A stretch of DNA of 64,000 nucleotides from Levilactobacillus suantsaii (GCF_004115745.1 NZ_QXIL01000001.1:143998-207997), one strand, 5' to 3'. Positions 8,208 through 18,928 are shown, numbered from the stretch's first letter. The notes: generated by a model from the letters alone, not told the origin. Made by a program: numbers and translations.

Positions 8208-8783
8208 ATGCGCGCCGATGCCCGTGCCAACCAACAAAAAATTTTGACCACCGCTAACCGGCTGTTTGCGGAGCAAGGAGTCGCCAACGTGGGGATGAAA
8301 CAACTGGCCCACGAGGCTCACATCGGGGTCGGGACTTTATACCGTAACTACCCCAGCAAGGGCGCCCTGTGCGTCGCCCTCATCCGTGACCGAATGCAGC
8401 ACTACGTTGACCAGGCCAATGCTTACCTCGACACCACGACCGACCGGCCAGAAAAGCAACTGACTGTGATCTTGCAGGGCTACCTCGACGTGCGGGTGGC
8501 TCACGAAGGCTTCTTCACCATCATTGAAAATGAGACCACCCCGCTGGGCTTCACCCAACTCCTACAAACACCCATCTACCGCAACCGCATCGACCTGTTG
8601 ATTCGGTTCCTGCGGCGCAACCAACCGGCGAGCTCCGAACAGTATTTGTGCTTTCAAGCCGACATGGTCGCCGCCATGCTCCGTAGCCGGGTCTACGCTT
8701 TCGAACGCCATCAACGACACCTGAGCAACCAAGACTTGCTCCACGCGATTCTACGTCTATTGACGGGCAAAACTCAGCAGTAG
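8208..8783 (+). CDS. TetR/AcrR family transcriptional repressor
   Basis: A one-component repressor predicted to bind the palindrome at 8130-8149 and control the divergent exporter gene and perhaps itself. The 191-residue protein starts at ATG 8208 (MRADARANQQKIL) behind GAGGAGG; a longer reading from 8148 would run through the operator. The N-terminal HTH is typical (ILTTANRLFAEQGVANVGMKQLAHEAHIGVGTLYRNYPSKGAL). The C-terminal part is a divergent ligand-binding domain. The ligand is unknown; an exporter substrate is the natural guess. Confidence 0.92.
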   Translation: MRADARANQQKILTTANRLFAEQGVANVGMKQLAHEAHIGVGTLYRNYPSKGALCVALIRDRMQHYVDQANAYLDTTTDRPEKQLTVILQGYLDVRVAHEGFFTIIENETTPLGFTQLLQTPIYRNRIDLLIRFLRRNQPASSEQYLCFQADMVAAMLRSRVYAFERHQRHLSNQDLLHAILRLLTGKTQQ

Positions 8784-8800
8784 CCTGCAAGTCAACCTAA

Positions 8801-8836
8801 AAAATGAGCTTCCCCAATACTGGAGAAGCTCATTTT
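8801..8836. terminator. Bidirectional terminator between tetR and kimA
   Basis: A 12-bp inverted repeat (AAAATGAGCTTC with its complement) with A/T runs in both outer arms, between two convergent genes. Confidence 0.8.
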
Positions 8837-8865
8837 GCGTTTCATTCCTGCTAACTAGAATGAAA

Positions 8866-10701
8866 CTACTCTTTTAAGTGATAATTATAAGTTGAAACGA
8901 TGATGTTTTCCCGAGAGTTCAAGACGGTCCGCAAGCGTAACGCCGTTTGGTTATGCAGAACATTTTGCCATGGGTGCCGCGGGACAAACTGCGGGACCAA
9001 GACCGTCGTGGTAAAGTTCCGTTCAGTCGCCCGTTTAGCGATGACGTCACAGAACCGCAACGTTGGCGTCGCAATCGACCGGTAAGACGAGTGAATATCC
9101 ACGAAGCGGATATCGGGGAATTCAGCCTTGAATTCCAAGGCTGTCTTGTGTTCCTTTTTGGGATTCTCGTCAAACGACACGTGCATCGCAATCACGTAGT
9201 CTCCAATGGAACGCGCGTAATTGATGGCGCCACTCGTTACCCGGGTGATGTTGCTGACCAGGACAATGACCGTGGCCCCATCGTACTCGTGGACCACCGA
9301 CTTAGTCTTGGCTTCTACCCGTAACTGCCGAGCAACGTTGATGTAATGCTGATGAATCCGATAGAACATCATCAATAATAATGGCATGATGATTAGGTAT
9401 GGCCAAACGTTCCCGAAATGCAAGAACAGTAAGAAGATAACCAGAATTAGTGAGATCAACGCCCCTAACAGGTTGATAGCGGCTTTACCCAGCCACCAGC
9501 CTTCTCGGACCCGGAACCAGTGAATAATCATCCCGGATTGGGACAAAGTAAACGGGACGAAGACCCCAACCGCATACAGCGGAATCAGTAAGGTCGTTTG
9601 CCCGTGGAAGATGAAAATCAACACGATGGCCCCAACGGCTAACGAAATGATTCCATTGGAATAGCCTAAGCGATCCCCACGGTCCAGATAAGCGTGTGGG
9701 AGAAATTTGTCTTTAGCCAAATTGTAAGCCAAAATGGGAAAGGCCGAGAACCCGGTGTTGGCCGCGACCGCTAAAATCAAAGCCGTAGACAGTTGCAGCA
9801 GGTAGTACAGCACCCCGTGGCCAAAGACGCCAGTGGCGATTTGGGAAAGGACGGTCTGACTCGATTCCGGTCGAATCCCCATGTAGTAACTCAAGTAGGT
9901 AATCCCGGCAAAGAAGATGGCCAAGATTCCAGCCATAATCGCCAGCGTCGTCGCCGCATTATGCCGCTTCGGGGCCTTAAAGTTCGGCACCGCGTTACTG
10001 ATGGCTTCGACCCCGGTCAGAGAAGATGACCCAGAGGAGAAAGCCCGAAAGAACAGTAGCAGCGTCATGCCTTGCACCGGCGCACCTAGTCCGGCAGCAG
10101 CATGGTAAGTCACTTGACCCGTCGCGATGTTGTATAAGCCAACCCCGACCATGACTAGAATCATGACGATGAAGAAATACACTGGAATGGTCAAAAAGGC
10201 CGCTGATTCGCGCATCCCCCGTAGGTTCAATAACATAATCCCAATCACAATCAGGACGGATACTAACACCGAATACGGGGACAACGCCGGAATCGCCGAC
10301 GTGATGGCCTCGGTCCCAGAAGTGGTCGAAACGGCCACGGTCAACATGTAATCAACCAGTAATGATCCCCCGGCGACCAGCCCCGCGTTTTGGCCCCAAT
10401 CGGTGGTCGCAACCACGTAGGCCCCCCCGCCGGAAGGATATGCCCGGATAATCTGCTGATAAGAAAGCGTGATGGCAAATAACAGTACTAAAACCAAAGC
10501 GGCAACCCAGAGTTGGTACATCAGGGCTGCAGCGGATAAGGTAATTAAGACTGTGGTAATTTGCTCAGTACCATAAGCCACGGAAGATAGCGCATCAGAC
10601 GACAGTAACGCTAAAGCTTTAAACTTAGTTAGCGCCTGGCCGCCTTCGTCCATGGTTTTGAGGGGTTTCCCAATTAAAACCCGCTTTAAATAATGCCACA
10701 T
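8866..10701 (-). CDS. kimA: KimA-type high-affinity potassium importer (APC superfamily)
   Basis: KimA (formerly YdaO in Bacillus) imports K+ with protons and is inhibited by c-di-AMP in species where this was tested. The 611 residues match the family length. The N-terminus MWHYLKRVLIGKPLKT, SSDALSSVAYGTEQI, YPSGGGAYVV, SSLTGVEAISNAVPNF, AANTGFSAFPILAYNLA, and a soluble C-terminal domain (GATVIVLVSNITRVTSG...VIAMHVSFDENPKK...HSSYRSIATPTLRF) follow Bacillus KimA along the whole chain. The gene stands alone behind its own promoter. The 120-nt leader does not contain the ydaO c-di-AMP riboswitch that precedes the Bacillus gene. The c-di-AMP-binding protein DarA is encoded at 22 kb. Confidence 0.9.
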   Translation of the reverse strand: MWHYLKRVLIGKPLKTMDEGGQALTKFKALALLSSDALSSVAYGTEQITTVLITLSAAALMYQLWVAALVLVLLFAITLSYQQIIRAYPSGGGAYVVATTDWGQNAGLVAGGSLLVDYMLTVAVSTTSGTEAITSAIPALSPYSVLVSVLIVIGIMLLNLRGMRESAAFLTIPVYFFIVMILVMVGVGLYNIATGQVTYHAAAGLGAPVQGMTLLLFFRAFSSGSSSLTGVEAISNAVPNFKAPKRHNAATTLAIMAGILAIFFAGITYLSYYMGIRPESSQTVLSQIATGVFGHGVLYYLLQLSTALILAVAANTGFSAFPILAYNLAKDKFLPHAYLDRGDRLGYSNGIISLAVGAIVLIFIFHGQTTLLIPLYAVGVFVPFTLSQSGMIIHWFRVREGWWLGKAAINLLGALISLILVIFLLFLHFGNVWPYLIIMPLLLMMFYRIHQHYINVARQLRVEAKTKSVVHEYDGATVIVLVSNITRVTSGAINYARSIGDYVIAMHVSFDENPKKEHKTALEFKAEFPDIRFVDIHSSYRSIATPTLRFCDVIAKRATERNFTTTVLVPQFVPRHPWQNVLHNQTALRLRTVLNSRENIIVSTYNYHLKE

Positions 10702-10810
10702 GACTATTTACTCCTTATCTCCACGAAATAATGATTGAAACCCCGGCCAGAGACCGGAAAACACCACTCGCTTTTGCGAATGCAAACGTCATTCTACTAC
10801 ATCTAGGTCC

Positions 10811-10838
10811 ACATTACCACAATTCTTCGCATTAACAA
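10811..10838 (-). promoter_or_regulatory. Probable promoter of kimA
   Basis: The minus strand has TTGTTA (10833-10838), a 16-nt spacer and TAATGT (10811-10816) preceded by TGG, an extended -10. A small CCGG/CCGG hairpin lies in the leader. Confidence 0.5.
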
Positions 10839-10961
10839 CCCGCAATTTTACCGCCCCGAAGCCCCTCGCCGCCACCCGCTGCTTTCACTCCTAGGTACTC
10901 GTTGCCCGTCAACTTGTTTACCGGCTTAGCGATCCACCCATTTATCGGCGCCACCGCACAC

Positions 10962-10989
10962 AAAAAAGCCCGGACCGAGGTCCAGGCTT
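10962..10989 (-). terminator. Terminator after groEL
   Basis: Stem AAGCCTGGACC/GGTCCGGGCTT followed by six T on the minus strand, just after the groEL stop. Confidence 0.88.
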
Positions 10990-11016
10990 GATAACACATT
11001 ACTAATTTAATTGAGC

Positions 11017-12651
<1,635 letters not shown>

Positions 12652-12705
12652 TCACCTCATATAGATTTTTTTAAATGAATTTTTAAATCAATCGTGGGGA
12701 AAGTC

Positions 12706-12990
12706 TTAGTCGATAACCGCAACTAAGTCCTTTTCGTGTAAAACAAGGTAAGTCTGGTCTTGGTACTTAACTTCCGTACCCGCATACTTATCGAATAAAA
12801 CCTTGTCGCCAACTTTGACGCTTGGCGCAACCTTATCGCCATTGTCTAACACCCGGCCGTCGCCGACTGCGACAACGTTAGCCGTTTGCGGCTTTTCTTG
12901 CGCGTTACTTGCTAACACAATGCCGCCAACCGTTTCTTCTTGCTCTTCTGGTTGGTCTAAAATGACGCGGTCTCCTAATGGTTTTAACAC
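12706..12990 (-). CDS. groS: Co-chaperonin GroES (10 kDa)
   Basis: GroES caps the GroEL cavity. The chosen start is GTG at 12988-12990 ([13 protein letters not shown]) right behind GGAGGG. This gives 94 residues, the family length; an upstream in-frame reading would run through the CIRCE operator and is rejected. The mobile loop region ([21 protein letters not shown]) and the [15 protein letters not shown] roof segment are present. First gene of the groESL operon. Confidence 0.97.
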   Translation of the reverse strand: MLKPLGDRVILDQPEEQEETVGGIVLASNAQEKPQTANVVAVGDGRVLDNGDKVAPSVKVGDKVLFDKYAGTEVKYQDQTYLVLHEKDLVAVID

Positions 12991-13037
12991 TTGAATCCCT
13001 CCAATGAACTTACTATTAACATTAGTTTTTAGCACTG

Positions 13038-13064
13038 TTAGCACTTGACTAACATAAGTGCTAA
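13038..13064. promoter_or_regulatory. CIRCE operator of groESL
   Basis: A perfect CIRCE element: TTAGCACTT, nine bases, AAGTGCTAA. It lies just downstream of the predicted transcription start. HrcA binds this element and releases it under heat stress. An extra half-site (TAGCACTG) adjoins it at 13030-13037. Confidence 0.97.
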
Positions 13065-13075
13065 TCACAGTTTCT

Positions 13076-13104
13076 AATATATGAGTTTTCGTTTTAAAAA
13101 TCAA
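13076..13104 (-). promoter_or_regulatory. Promoter of groESL
   Basis: The minus strand has TTGATT (13099-13104), a 17-nt spacer and TATATT (13076-13081), placing the start next to CIRCE. Confidence 0.85.
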
Positions 13105-13188
13105 GGAATTTAGCAAACTTTCTAAGGCGGCCCAACCAGTTGCACCCAATAACACCGTGTCGCCCCGGGCTTCTCGCCATTAGCGTAC

Positions 13189-13220
13189 CAAAAAGGCGCT
13201 GGGACCGTGGTCCCAGCGCC
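13189..13220 (-). terminator. Terminator after rex
   Basis: A strong G+C stem (GGCGCTGGGACC with GGTCCCAGCGCC) and a T run on the minus strand, between rex and the groESL promoter. Confidence 0.88.
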
Positions 13221-13294
13221 ATTCTCACCAATTCATCCTGCCTCTAGCATTTAAGGGGCGCAATTAGTCAGTTAAACGTGACGTTTTAAAGCCC

Positions 13295-13936
13295 TTAGGC
13301 TTCCTTTTGGTTGTAGTGTTCCAAAAAGTAGATCAGGGTCTGCAGTTCGTTGGTCAAGTCCACGTTTTGCACCCGAACGCCCTTCGGCACCGTAATCCGC
13401 AGTGGCGTGAAGTTCAAGATTCCTTTGATGCCACCCGCCACAGCTTCATTCGTCACTTCTTGGGCGACATCGGAAGGAATGGTCAAGATAGCGACCTGAA
13501 TTTGCTGTTCCTCGAGTTGCGTCCGCAAATCAGACATCGGGTAAATCGGGACCCCACTTTGAATGGTGTTCGCAATTTCTTCATTGATATCAAACGCCGC
13601 ACTGATCCGGACGTTACTGTCCTGGTGAAAGTTAAAGTTCAAGAGGGCGTGGCCCAAATTCCCGACCCCGATCAAGGCGACACTAGTCAGTCGGTCTTGG
13701 TTCAAGATCTTGCGGAAAAACTTAATCAAACTCTCGACGTCGTATCCGTAACCACGTTTCCCTAACGCTCCAAAGTAGGAAAAGTCCCGCCGAATCGTGG
13801 CGGAATCCACCTTTACTGCCTCGGAAAGTTCCGTGGACGAAACCCGCGTCTTATCCGCGTCCAAAAGAATATTCAAGTAGCGATAGTAAATCGGCAACCG
13901 TTTCGCCGTCGCGCGTGGAATTTTTTGTTCTGTCAA
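13295..13936 (-). CDS. rex: Redox-sensing repressor Rex
   Basis: Rex senses the NADH/NAD+ ratio and represses fermentation and electron-transfer genes when NADH is low. The 213-residue protein has the N-terminal winged helix ([14 protein letters not shown]...[36 protein letters not shown]) and a Rossmann domain with [10 protein letters not shown] and FDIN. The start is TTG 13934-13936 ([13 protein letters not shown]), nine bases after AGGAGG. The only nearby ATG (ATGCTTTGA) is out of frame and stops after two codons. The upstream gap has several TTGTGA/TCACAA half-sites that could be Rex operators. Position next to groESL and ydiF is the Bacillus order. Confidence 0.95.
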   Translation of the reverse strand: MTEQKIPRATAKRLPIYYRYLNILLDADKTRVSSTELSEAVKVDSATIRRDFSYFGALGKRGYGYDVESLIKFFRKILNQDRLTSVALIGVGNLGHALLNFNFHQDSNVRISAAFDINEEIANTIQSGVPIYPMSDLRTQLEEQQIQVAILTIPSDVAQEVTNEAVAGGIKGILNFTPLRITVPKGVRVQNVDLTNELQTLIYFLEHYNQKEA

Positions 13937-14045
13937 AGCATGTTACCTCCTAATCAATTCTTGCCGGTCATCGCTTGATAAGATTTCGTCACGATAACTT
14001 ACAAACCTAACTTATAGTCTAATTGTGAAACCTGATTTCCTATAG

Positions 14046-14074
14046 ATTATAGCATATCAGCCCATCTTGTGAAA
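14046..14074 (-). promoter_or_regulatory. Promoter of rex, with possible Rex sites
   Basis: The minus strand has TTTCAC (14069-14074), a 17-nt spacer and TATAAT (14046-14051) preceded by TGC (extended -10). TTGTGAAA occurs at 14068-14075 (+) and ATTGTGAAA near 14021, resembling halves of the Rex consensus, so autoregulation is possible (inference). Confidence 0.6.
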
Positions 14075-14257
14075 GAATTTGCAAATATTTTTCAAATTCC
14101 TTCACAATCTGCATTTGTGCATAACGAGCCTAATTATTTCACAAGCCCGCCCAAAACGCAATTTTATTTCTCATATTTCTCACAAACTAGTTTACGGGGC
14201 AAAATTGTAGCGGTCGCTTCTACCCGTTGCTTCCCTCCATTCCCCCCTAGACAATAT

Positions 14258-14286
14258 TTCGGCTTAACTGCACAATATGCTAAAAT
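14258..14286 (+). promoter_or_regulatory. Probable promoter of ydiF
   Basis: TTCGGC (14258-14263), a 17-nt spacer and TAAAAT (14281-14286) with an extended -10 TGC. It lies 43 bp before the chosen start. The rest of the rex-ydiF gap holds TCACAA motifs but no gene. Confidence 0.55.
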
Positions 14287-14329
14287 GAAGGTTATTAATG
14301 AAAGTCATACCGAAAAGGAGGTTGGTTTT

Positions 14330-16291
14330 GTGATTCTCTTACAAGTCCAACAAGTGTCCCGGCGGTTTGGCGCTACCGTGCTGTTTCACGACGTGACTCT
14401 CGACGTCAGTGACCACGGCCGGGTAGCGCTCGTCGGACGCAACGGGGCTGGTAAATCCACCCTAATTAAAATGATTGCCGGGGAAACCACCCCCGATGAC
14501 GGTCAAATCACCCGCAAACGCGGATTGACCGTTGGCTACCAGGCGCAAAACGCCGGGTTAAACTCTACTAAAACTGTTTGGAATGAAATGTTAACCGTCT
14601 TCGCCAAGTTACGGGCGATGGAACAAAAAATGCACGACCTGGAAGGCCAAATGAGTGACCCCCAGGTCATTGCTGACGCCGACCAATTGCAGCAGATCAC
14701 CAAGACCTACGATCAATTGCAACAGGACTTCAGTGACCAAAATGGATACGGCTACCAAGCCGAGATTCGGGGCGTACTCCACGGGTTCGAATTCAACGAA
14801 GACTACTATGATAAACCTGTCAGCGAGCTTTCCGGGGGACAACGGACCCAATTGGCCTTAGCCAAGCGCCTACTGGAAAAACCGGACCTCTTGATCTTAG
14901 ACGAACCCACGAACCACCTCGACGTCGAAACTTTGACCTGGCTAGAAGGCTATTTACAAAGTTACCCCGGCGCCCTACTCGTCGTCTCCCATGACCGGTA
15001 CTTCCTGGACCACGTGGCAACTGAAGTCTATGACATGTCCCGTGGCAGTCTCAGCCATTATCAAGGTAACTACTCGCACTTTATCGACGAGAAAGCTCAG
15101 CGACTCCAGCAAGCCTGGAAGGAATACGACAAGCAACAGACCGAAATCTCCAAGCTCGAAGACTTCGTTAACCGTAACATCGTGCGGGCCTCGACTACCA
15201 AGCGGGCCCAGGCCCGGCGCAAACAATTGGAAAAGATGGACCGCTTAGACCGGCCCGAGGGTGACGAAAAGGTCGCGCGTTTCTCCTTTCGTCCCCACCG
15301 CCAAAGTGGCAACGTTGTCCTCGACGTGGTCAACGCTGCCGTCGGATACGATGGCCACACCCTATCTTCGCCCATTAACTTGGACATCAAGAAACATCAA
15401 GCTATCGCCATCGTGGGGCCCAACGGGGTCGGTAAATCGACACTGCTTAAGACCATCTTAGGCAAGCTACCGGCGTTAAAGGGCCAGATCATTTTTGGCA
15501 CCGGCGTAGACACCGGCTATTACGACCAAGACCAGGCTAACCTGCATGATAAGAAGACGGTACTTCACGAGCTTTGGGACGACCACCCAACCACGCCGGA
15601 GGGCGATATCCGCTCGATTCTGGGCAGTTTCCTGTTTACCGGCTCCGATGTGGACAAGACCGTTCACAGCCTCAGTGGGGGCGAAAAGGCCCGACTTTTG
15701 TTAACTAAGCTGGCCCTACGTCACGATAACTTCTTGATGCTTGATGAACCGACCAACCACTTGGATATCGATAGCCGTGAAGTTTTGGAAAACGCCTTAA
15801 ACGACTTCGATGGGACCATCCTGTTCGTCTCCCATGACCGGTACTTCATCAACCAAATCGCCACGCAGGTAATCGAGTTAAGCCCTAACGGGACGACCCG
15901 CTATCTGGGCAACTACGATTACTATGTCTCCAAGAAGGCCGAACAAGATGCCTATGCGGCAAAGGAAGCCGCTGAAGCGGAGGCCGCCCACCCGACCGTC
16001 ACGGCACCCAAGCAGACGCAGGTCGACTACCAACAACAAAAGGACCGCCAGAAAGCCAAACGCAAGCTTTCCCGGCAGGTCCAAGCCTTAGAAGACCAAC
16101 TCGGAGACCTAGAAAAAGAGAAGACCCAAATCGAAGAAACTATGAGCCAACCAGAGTCTTTCAACGATGCCGATAAGCTGGCGGATCTTCAGCAACAGCT
16201 CGATGTCGTAACTACCAAGCTCGACCAGACCGAAGATGACTGGACCAACAAAAGCCTTGCCTTGGAAGATTTTGACGATGCAACTGATTAA
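14330..16291 (+). CDS. ydiF: ABC-F family ATPase YdiF
   Basis: ABC-F proteins have two ATPase domains and no membrane part and act on the ribosome E site. YdiF is one of the housekeeping subfamilies of Firmicutes. The start is GTG 14330 (MILLQVQQVSRRFGATVLF) behind AAAAGGAGG; the 87 codons upstream in frame cross the promoter and are not coding. The 653 residues include Walker A GRNGAGKST, signature LSGGQRTQLALAKRLL, LLILDEPTNHLD, an interdomain linker rich in charged helix, second Walker A GPNGVGKST, LSGGEKARLLL, FLMLDEPTNHLD and a C-terminal coiled coil. Convergent with tsaD, neighbour of rex as in Bacillus. Confidence 0.93.
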   Translation: MILLQVQQVSRRFGATVLFHDVTLDVSDHGRVALVGRNGAGKSTLIKMIAGETTPDDGQITRKRGLTVGYQAQNAGLNSTKTVWNEMLTVFAKLRAMEQKMHDLEGQMSDPQVIADADQLQQITKTYDQLQQDFSDQNGYGYQAEIRGVLHGFEFNEDYYDKPVSELSGGQRTQLALAKRLLEKPDLLILDEPTNHLDVETLTWLEGYLQSYPGALLVVSHDRYFLDHVATEVYDMSRGSLSHYQGNYSHFIDEKAQRLQQAWKEYDKQQTEISKLEDFVNRNIVRASTTKRAQARRKQLEKMDRLDRPEGDEKVARFSFRPHRQSGNVVLDVVNAAVGYDGHTLSSPINLDIKKHQAIAIVGPNGVGKSTLLKTILGKLPALKGQIIFGTGVDTGYYDQDQANLHDKKTVLHELWDDHPTTPEGDIRSILGSFLFTGSDVDKTVHSLSGGEKARLLLTKLALRHDNFLMLDEPTNHLDIDSREVLENALNDFDGTILFVSHDRYFINQIATQVIELSPNGTTRYLGNYDYYVSKKAEQDAYAAKEAAEAEAAHPTVTAPKQTQVDYQQQKDRQKAKRKLSRQVQALEDQLGDLEKEKTQIEETMSQPESFNDADKLADLQQQLDVVTTKLDQTEDDWTNKSLALEDFDDATD

Positions 16292-16311
16292 TTGACCTAT
16301 CCTAAATATCC

Positions 16312-16344
16312 AAAAGGACGCGGAGAATTCTCCGCGTCCTTTTT
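16312..16344. terminator. Bidirectional terminator between ydiF and tsaD
   Basis: A perfect palindromic stem (AAAAGGACGCGGAGAA and complement) with A/T outer runs between convergent genes. Confidence 0.9.
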
Positions 16345-16365
16345 CAATCAGGTATTCAATTCATG

Positions 16366-17409
16366 TTACTTCACCGCATCAGCAATCCAGTCGAATTCTA
16401 AGCTCGGGTCGGCATTTAGCGTGGCATCCGCAAAAACGCCATGGCGGTAGGCCACGTTGGCAAAGGCACCGATCATCGCAGCATTATCGCCACACAATTT
16501 GAGCGGCGCTTTGAGTAAATGCGTGCCGGCAACGTTGGCCAGGTCACGGTCCAAGCGTTCCCGCAAGCCGAGGTTAGCCGCCACCCCACCAGCTAAGATG
16601 AGCTGGTGGACCGGGTAATCGTGCAACGCGCGCAACGTCTTTTCAGCCAAAACGTCCACGACGGCTTGTTGGAAACTGGCCGCCAGGTCGTGCTTGTTAA
16701 GCGTGTCACCGACCTGGTCCGCGTGGTGAGTGGTGTTGATAAAGGCACTCTTCAACCCGCTAAAGCTAAAGTCGAAGTTGTCGTCGGTCTCCATCGCCCG
16801 CGGGAAGTGGAAGGTATCGTGACCCTGGTGGGCCCATTGATCAACTGTTTTGCCGGCTGGGTAGTTCACCCCCATGACCCGGCCAATCTTATCGTAAGCT
16901 TCACCGGCCGCATCGTCACGGGTCTCGCCAATGATTTCAAATTCATTTTCGGCGGGCATGTAGACCAGCTCAGTGTGACCCCCAGAAACCAGTAAGGCCA
17001 TCGCCGGAAATTCGATGGGTTCCACGTACCGGGCCGCATAAATGTGCCCCGCCATGTGGTTGACCGGAATCAGCGGTAGGTTGTGGGCAAACGCCACGGT
17101 CTTGGCCGCAGTGACCCCAATCAACAACGCGCCGACCAACCCGGGACCGTACGTTACGGCCACGGCATCGAGGTCGTCGTAAGTCACGTTAGCCTCTTGT
17201 AAGGCGTCCTTGATGCACAAGGTCACCTCTTCGATATGGTGGCGACTAGCCACTTCGGGTACGACGCCCCCAAACCGTTGGTGACTCTTGATTTGGGTGG
17301 CAACAATGTTGGAGAGAATCCGGTGACCGTCTTCAACGACCGCCACACTGGTTTCATCACAACTCGATTCAAACGCTAGAATTAAATTTCGCTTATCCGT
17401 TGGACTCAC
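16366..17409 (-). CDS. tsaD: tRNA threonylcarbamoyladenosine transferase TsaD
   Basis: TsaD, with TsaB and TsaE, transfers the threonylcarbamoyl group from TC-AMP to A37 of tRNAs that read ANN codons. The 347 residues begin [21 protein letters not shown], carry the metal-binding [12 protein letters not shown] histidine pair and the ASKH fold motifs [10 protein letters not shown] and [13 protein letters not shown], with [11 protein letters not shown] near the end. It is the last gene of the tsaB-rimI-tsaD operon, 38 bp after rimI. TsaE and TsaC are not in the window. Confidence 0.97.
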   Translation of the reverse strand: MSPTDKRNLILAFESSCDETSVAVVEDGHRILSNIVATQIKSHQRFGGVVPEVASRHHIEEVTLCIKDALQEANVTYDDLDAVAVTYGPGLVGALLIGVTAAKTVAFAHNLPLIPVNHMAGHIYAARYVEPIEFPAMALLVSGGHTELVYMPAENEFEIIGETRDDAAGEAYDKIGRVMGVNYPAGKTVDQWAHQGHDTFHFPRAMETDDNFDFSFSGLKSAFINTTHHADQVGDTLNKHDLAASFQQAVVDVLAEKTLRALHDYPVHQLILAGGVAANLGLRERLDRDLANVAGTHLLKAPLKLCGDNAAMIGAFANVAYRHGVFADATLNADPSLEFDWIADAVK

Positions 17410-17447
17410 TCCTTTTGATTATCAATCCCCACTAACTTGAGCAGTCG

Positions 17448-18050
17448 TCACTGTTCTTCCAAGTTTTCCGTCGTGGCGAGTGGCTTGTCCAAAGTCAACA
17501 CCATATCCACGGCGTCCTCGTGATCACCGAAGTAGTAACCGCGCTTGATGCCGGTTTGGTGGAAGTTTAAATGATGATAGAGATGTTGGGCCTGTTGGTT
17601 CGAGATGCGAACTTCTAGGCTCACGGTCTTATAGTTCAATTGTTGGGCTTTATCGATCATGATATTCAGCAGGAAACGGCCGAGGCCCTTCCCTTGAAAG
17701 TCAGGTAAGACGGCAATGTTCGTGATATGGGCGTCTTGCGTCCGGTCATCAAAGGTACAACCGATGAACGCCAATAATTGGTCATTCTTACGTACGACCA
17801 AGTAAAGCCGATCACGTTCACGGCGGAGTTCATTGGCAAAAGCCGTCGAATCCCACGGGGCCTTCCCCGCGTACACGGCCCGTTCGATTTCAATCATTTC
17901 TGGAATATCGGTAAAGAGCGCCTTGGCGACAAAATAAGTCGCGCCCTTAACCTCGACTTGATGGTTTTTAACCCCCAACGTCTCCTCTCGAATGATTTCC
18001 CGATGCGTCCCAAAGACATTTTTATACCAGACTTTAAATTTTTTCAACAT
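17448..18050 (-). CDS. rimI: GNAT N-acetyltransferase RimI-like, with N-terminal extension
   Basis: RimI acetylates the N-terminal residue of ribosomal protein S18 in enterobacteria; the Firmicutes homologue sits with the t6A genes. The 200-residue protein has a GNAT core with ITNIAVLPDFQGKGLGRFLLNIMI (acetyl-CoA loop QGKGLG) and SLEVRISNQQAQHLYHHLNFHQTGIKRGYY. About 50 residues at the N-terminus (MLKKFKVWYKNVFGTHREIIREETL...) are extra compared with the usual 150-residue RimI. The start overlaps the tsaB end by 17 bp, showing translational coupling. Confidence 0.9.
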   Translation of the reverse strand: MLKKFKVWYKNVFGTHREIIREETLGVKNHQVEVKGATYFVAKALFTDIPEMIEIERAVYAGKAPWDSTAFANELRRERDRLYLVVRKNDQLLAFIGCTFDDRTQDAHITNIAVLPDFQGKGLGRFLLNIMIDKAQQLNYKTVSLEVRISNQQAQHLYHHLNFHQTGIKRGYYFGDHEDAVDMVLTLDKPLATTENLEEQ

Positions 18051-18756
18051 AGGATTGGTTAAACTCTTTTGGGTGGTTTGCGCGCCAGTCAGCTTCTGCC
18101 TGCGTCAGCCGTAAATAGTTAGGGACGAACCGATCAACATCGGTGACTGGGTCTAGGTGCTGACCTAGTAACCCAATTGTAGCAACTTGCGGCAGATTCA
18201 GCCAGCCATTGACCGCGGGTGTCGCGGCCGAAATCGTGGTGTGAATCTGGTCGCTAAAGTGGTCGGCATCGCCTAAGAACCAGATGGGTTCGGCGTACTC
18301 TTTAACGGCCGCTAAGAAATCGGTGATGCTAGTGTGCGCGTCAGCAATCACCGGTTGTGGCCCGTTTGCCGTGATCCGGTACAGCCCCGCAAAAACGTTT
18401 TGGTTGCGGGCATCGAACATCGGCGCTACCAACGCATTCATGACCGGCACGTTGGCGGCCAACGTGGCTAAGCTGGATACCGCCACTAAGTCGATATTCA
18501 ACGTAGCTGCCAAGGTCTTAGCCGTAGTCACGGCGATTCGAATCCCAGTATAGGATCCGGGTCCAGCAGCCACCACGACCCGGTCTAAATCACCAGGCGT
18601 TAAGTCCGCCATGGCCAGTAACCGTTCAATCTCCGGCAAGAGGTACTCCGCGTGCTTTTGGTGGACCGTCACCGTAATGGTCGCTAATACCGTGTCATCA
18701 TCTAACACGGCCACACTTAAGGGCCGGTTGGACGTATCAATTGCTAAAACTTTCAT
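18034..18756 (-). CDS. tsaB: tRNA threonylcarbamoyladenosine partner protein TsaB
   Basis: TsaB is the inactive ASKHA-fold paralogue that dimerises with TsaD in the t6A complex. The start is ATG 18754-18756 (MKVLAIDTSNRPLSVAVLDD) behind AGGGGG, giving 240 residues. Family segments are HAEYLLPEIERLL and VVVAAGPGSYTGIRIAVTTAKTLA. It is the first gene of the operon tsaB-rimI-tsaD and has a promoter at 18900-18928. Confidence 0.95.
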   Translation of the reverse strand: MKVLAIDTSNRPLSVAVLDDDTVLATITVTVHQKHAEYLLPEIERLLAMADLTPGDLDRVVVAAGPGSYTGIRIAVTTAKTLAATLNIDLVAVSSLATLAANVPVMNALVAPMFDARNQNVFAGLYRITANGPQPVIADAHTSITDFLAAVKEYAEPIWFLGDADHFSDQIHTTISAATPAVNGWLNLPQVATIGLLGQHLDPVTDVDRFVPNYLRLTQAEADWRANHPKEFNQSYVEKI

Positions 18757-18801
18757 GCTTGTCAGGTCCCCCTCGACGAAATTCGCGCAACCAGATAACA
18801 A

Positions 18802-18831
18802 GAGCGGTGCGCCAGAATCGCTACACCGCTC
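18802..18831 (-). promoter_or_regulatory. Hairpin in the tsaB leader
   Basis: GAGCGGTG pairs perfectly with CACCGCTC (8 bp) in the transcribed leader. The following sequence is not a clean T run, so attenuation is only possible. Otherwise the 200-bp gap holds the promoter and nothing else recognised. Confidence 0.4.
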
Positions 18832-18899
18832 CGTTCACCCGTTGGGCGTGATTGGTTTTCTGTCCGCGCAATCAGACGGTCTTACGATTTATCCAGTTT

Positions 18900-18928
18900 A
18901 CTATACTACCACAAAATCGTCCCGACAA
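18900..18928 (-). promoter_or_regulatory. Promoter of tsaB-rimI-tsaD
   Basis: TTGTCG (18923-18928), 17 nt and TATAGT (18900-18905) on the minus strand, just after the thioesterase stop. Confidence 0.65.

Noticed and set aside
10702..10960. ydaO-type c-di-AMP riboswitch before kimA
   Set aside because: The conserved blocks of the class are not visible.
12991..13155. Longer groES reading from 13155
   Set aside because: It would translate the CIRCE operator and promoter; GTG 12990 with GGAGGG fits the family.
13307..13765. 152-codon frame antisense to rex
   Set aside because: rex is complete and recognisable; the antisense frame has no supporting features.
14069..14329. N-terminal extension of ydiF from ATG 14069
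   Set aside because: It reads through the rex and ydiF promoter boxes; the GTG at 14330 has an AAAAGGAGG site and gives the family N-terminus.
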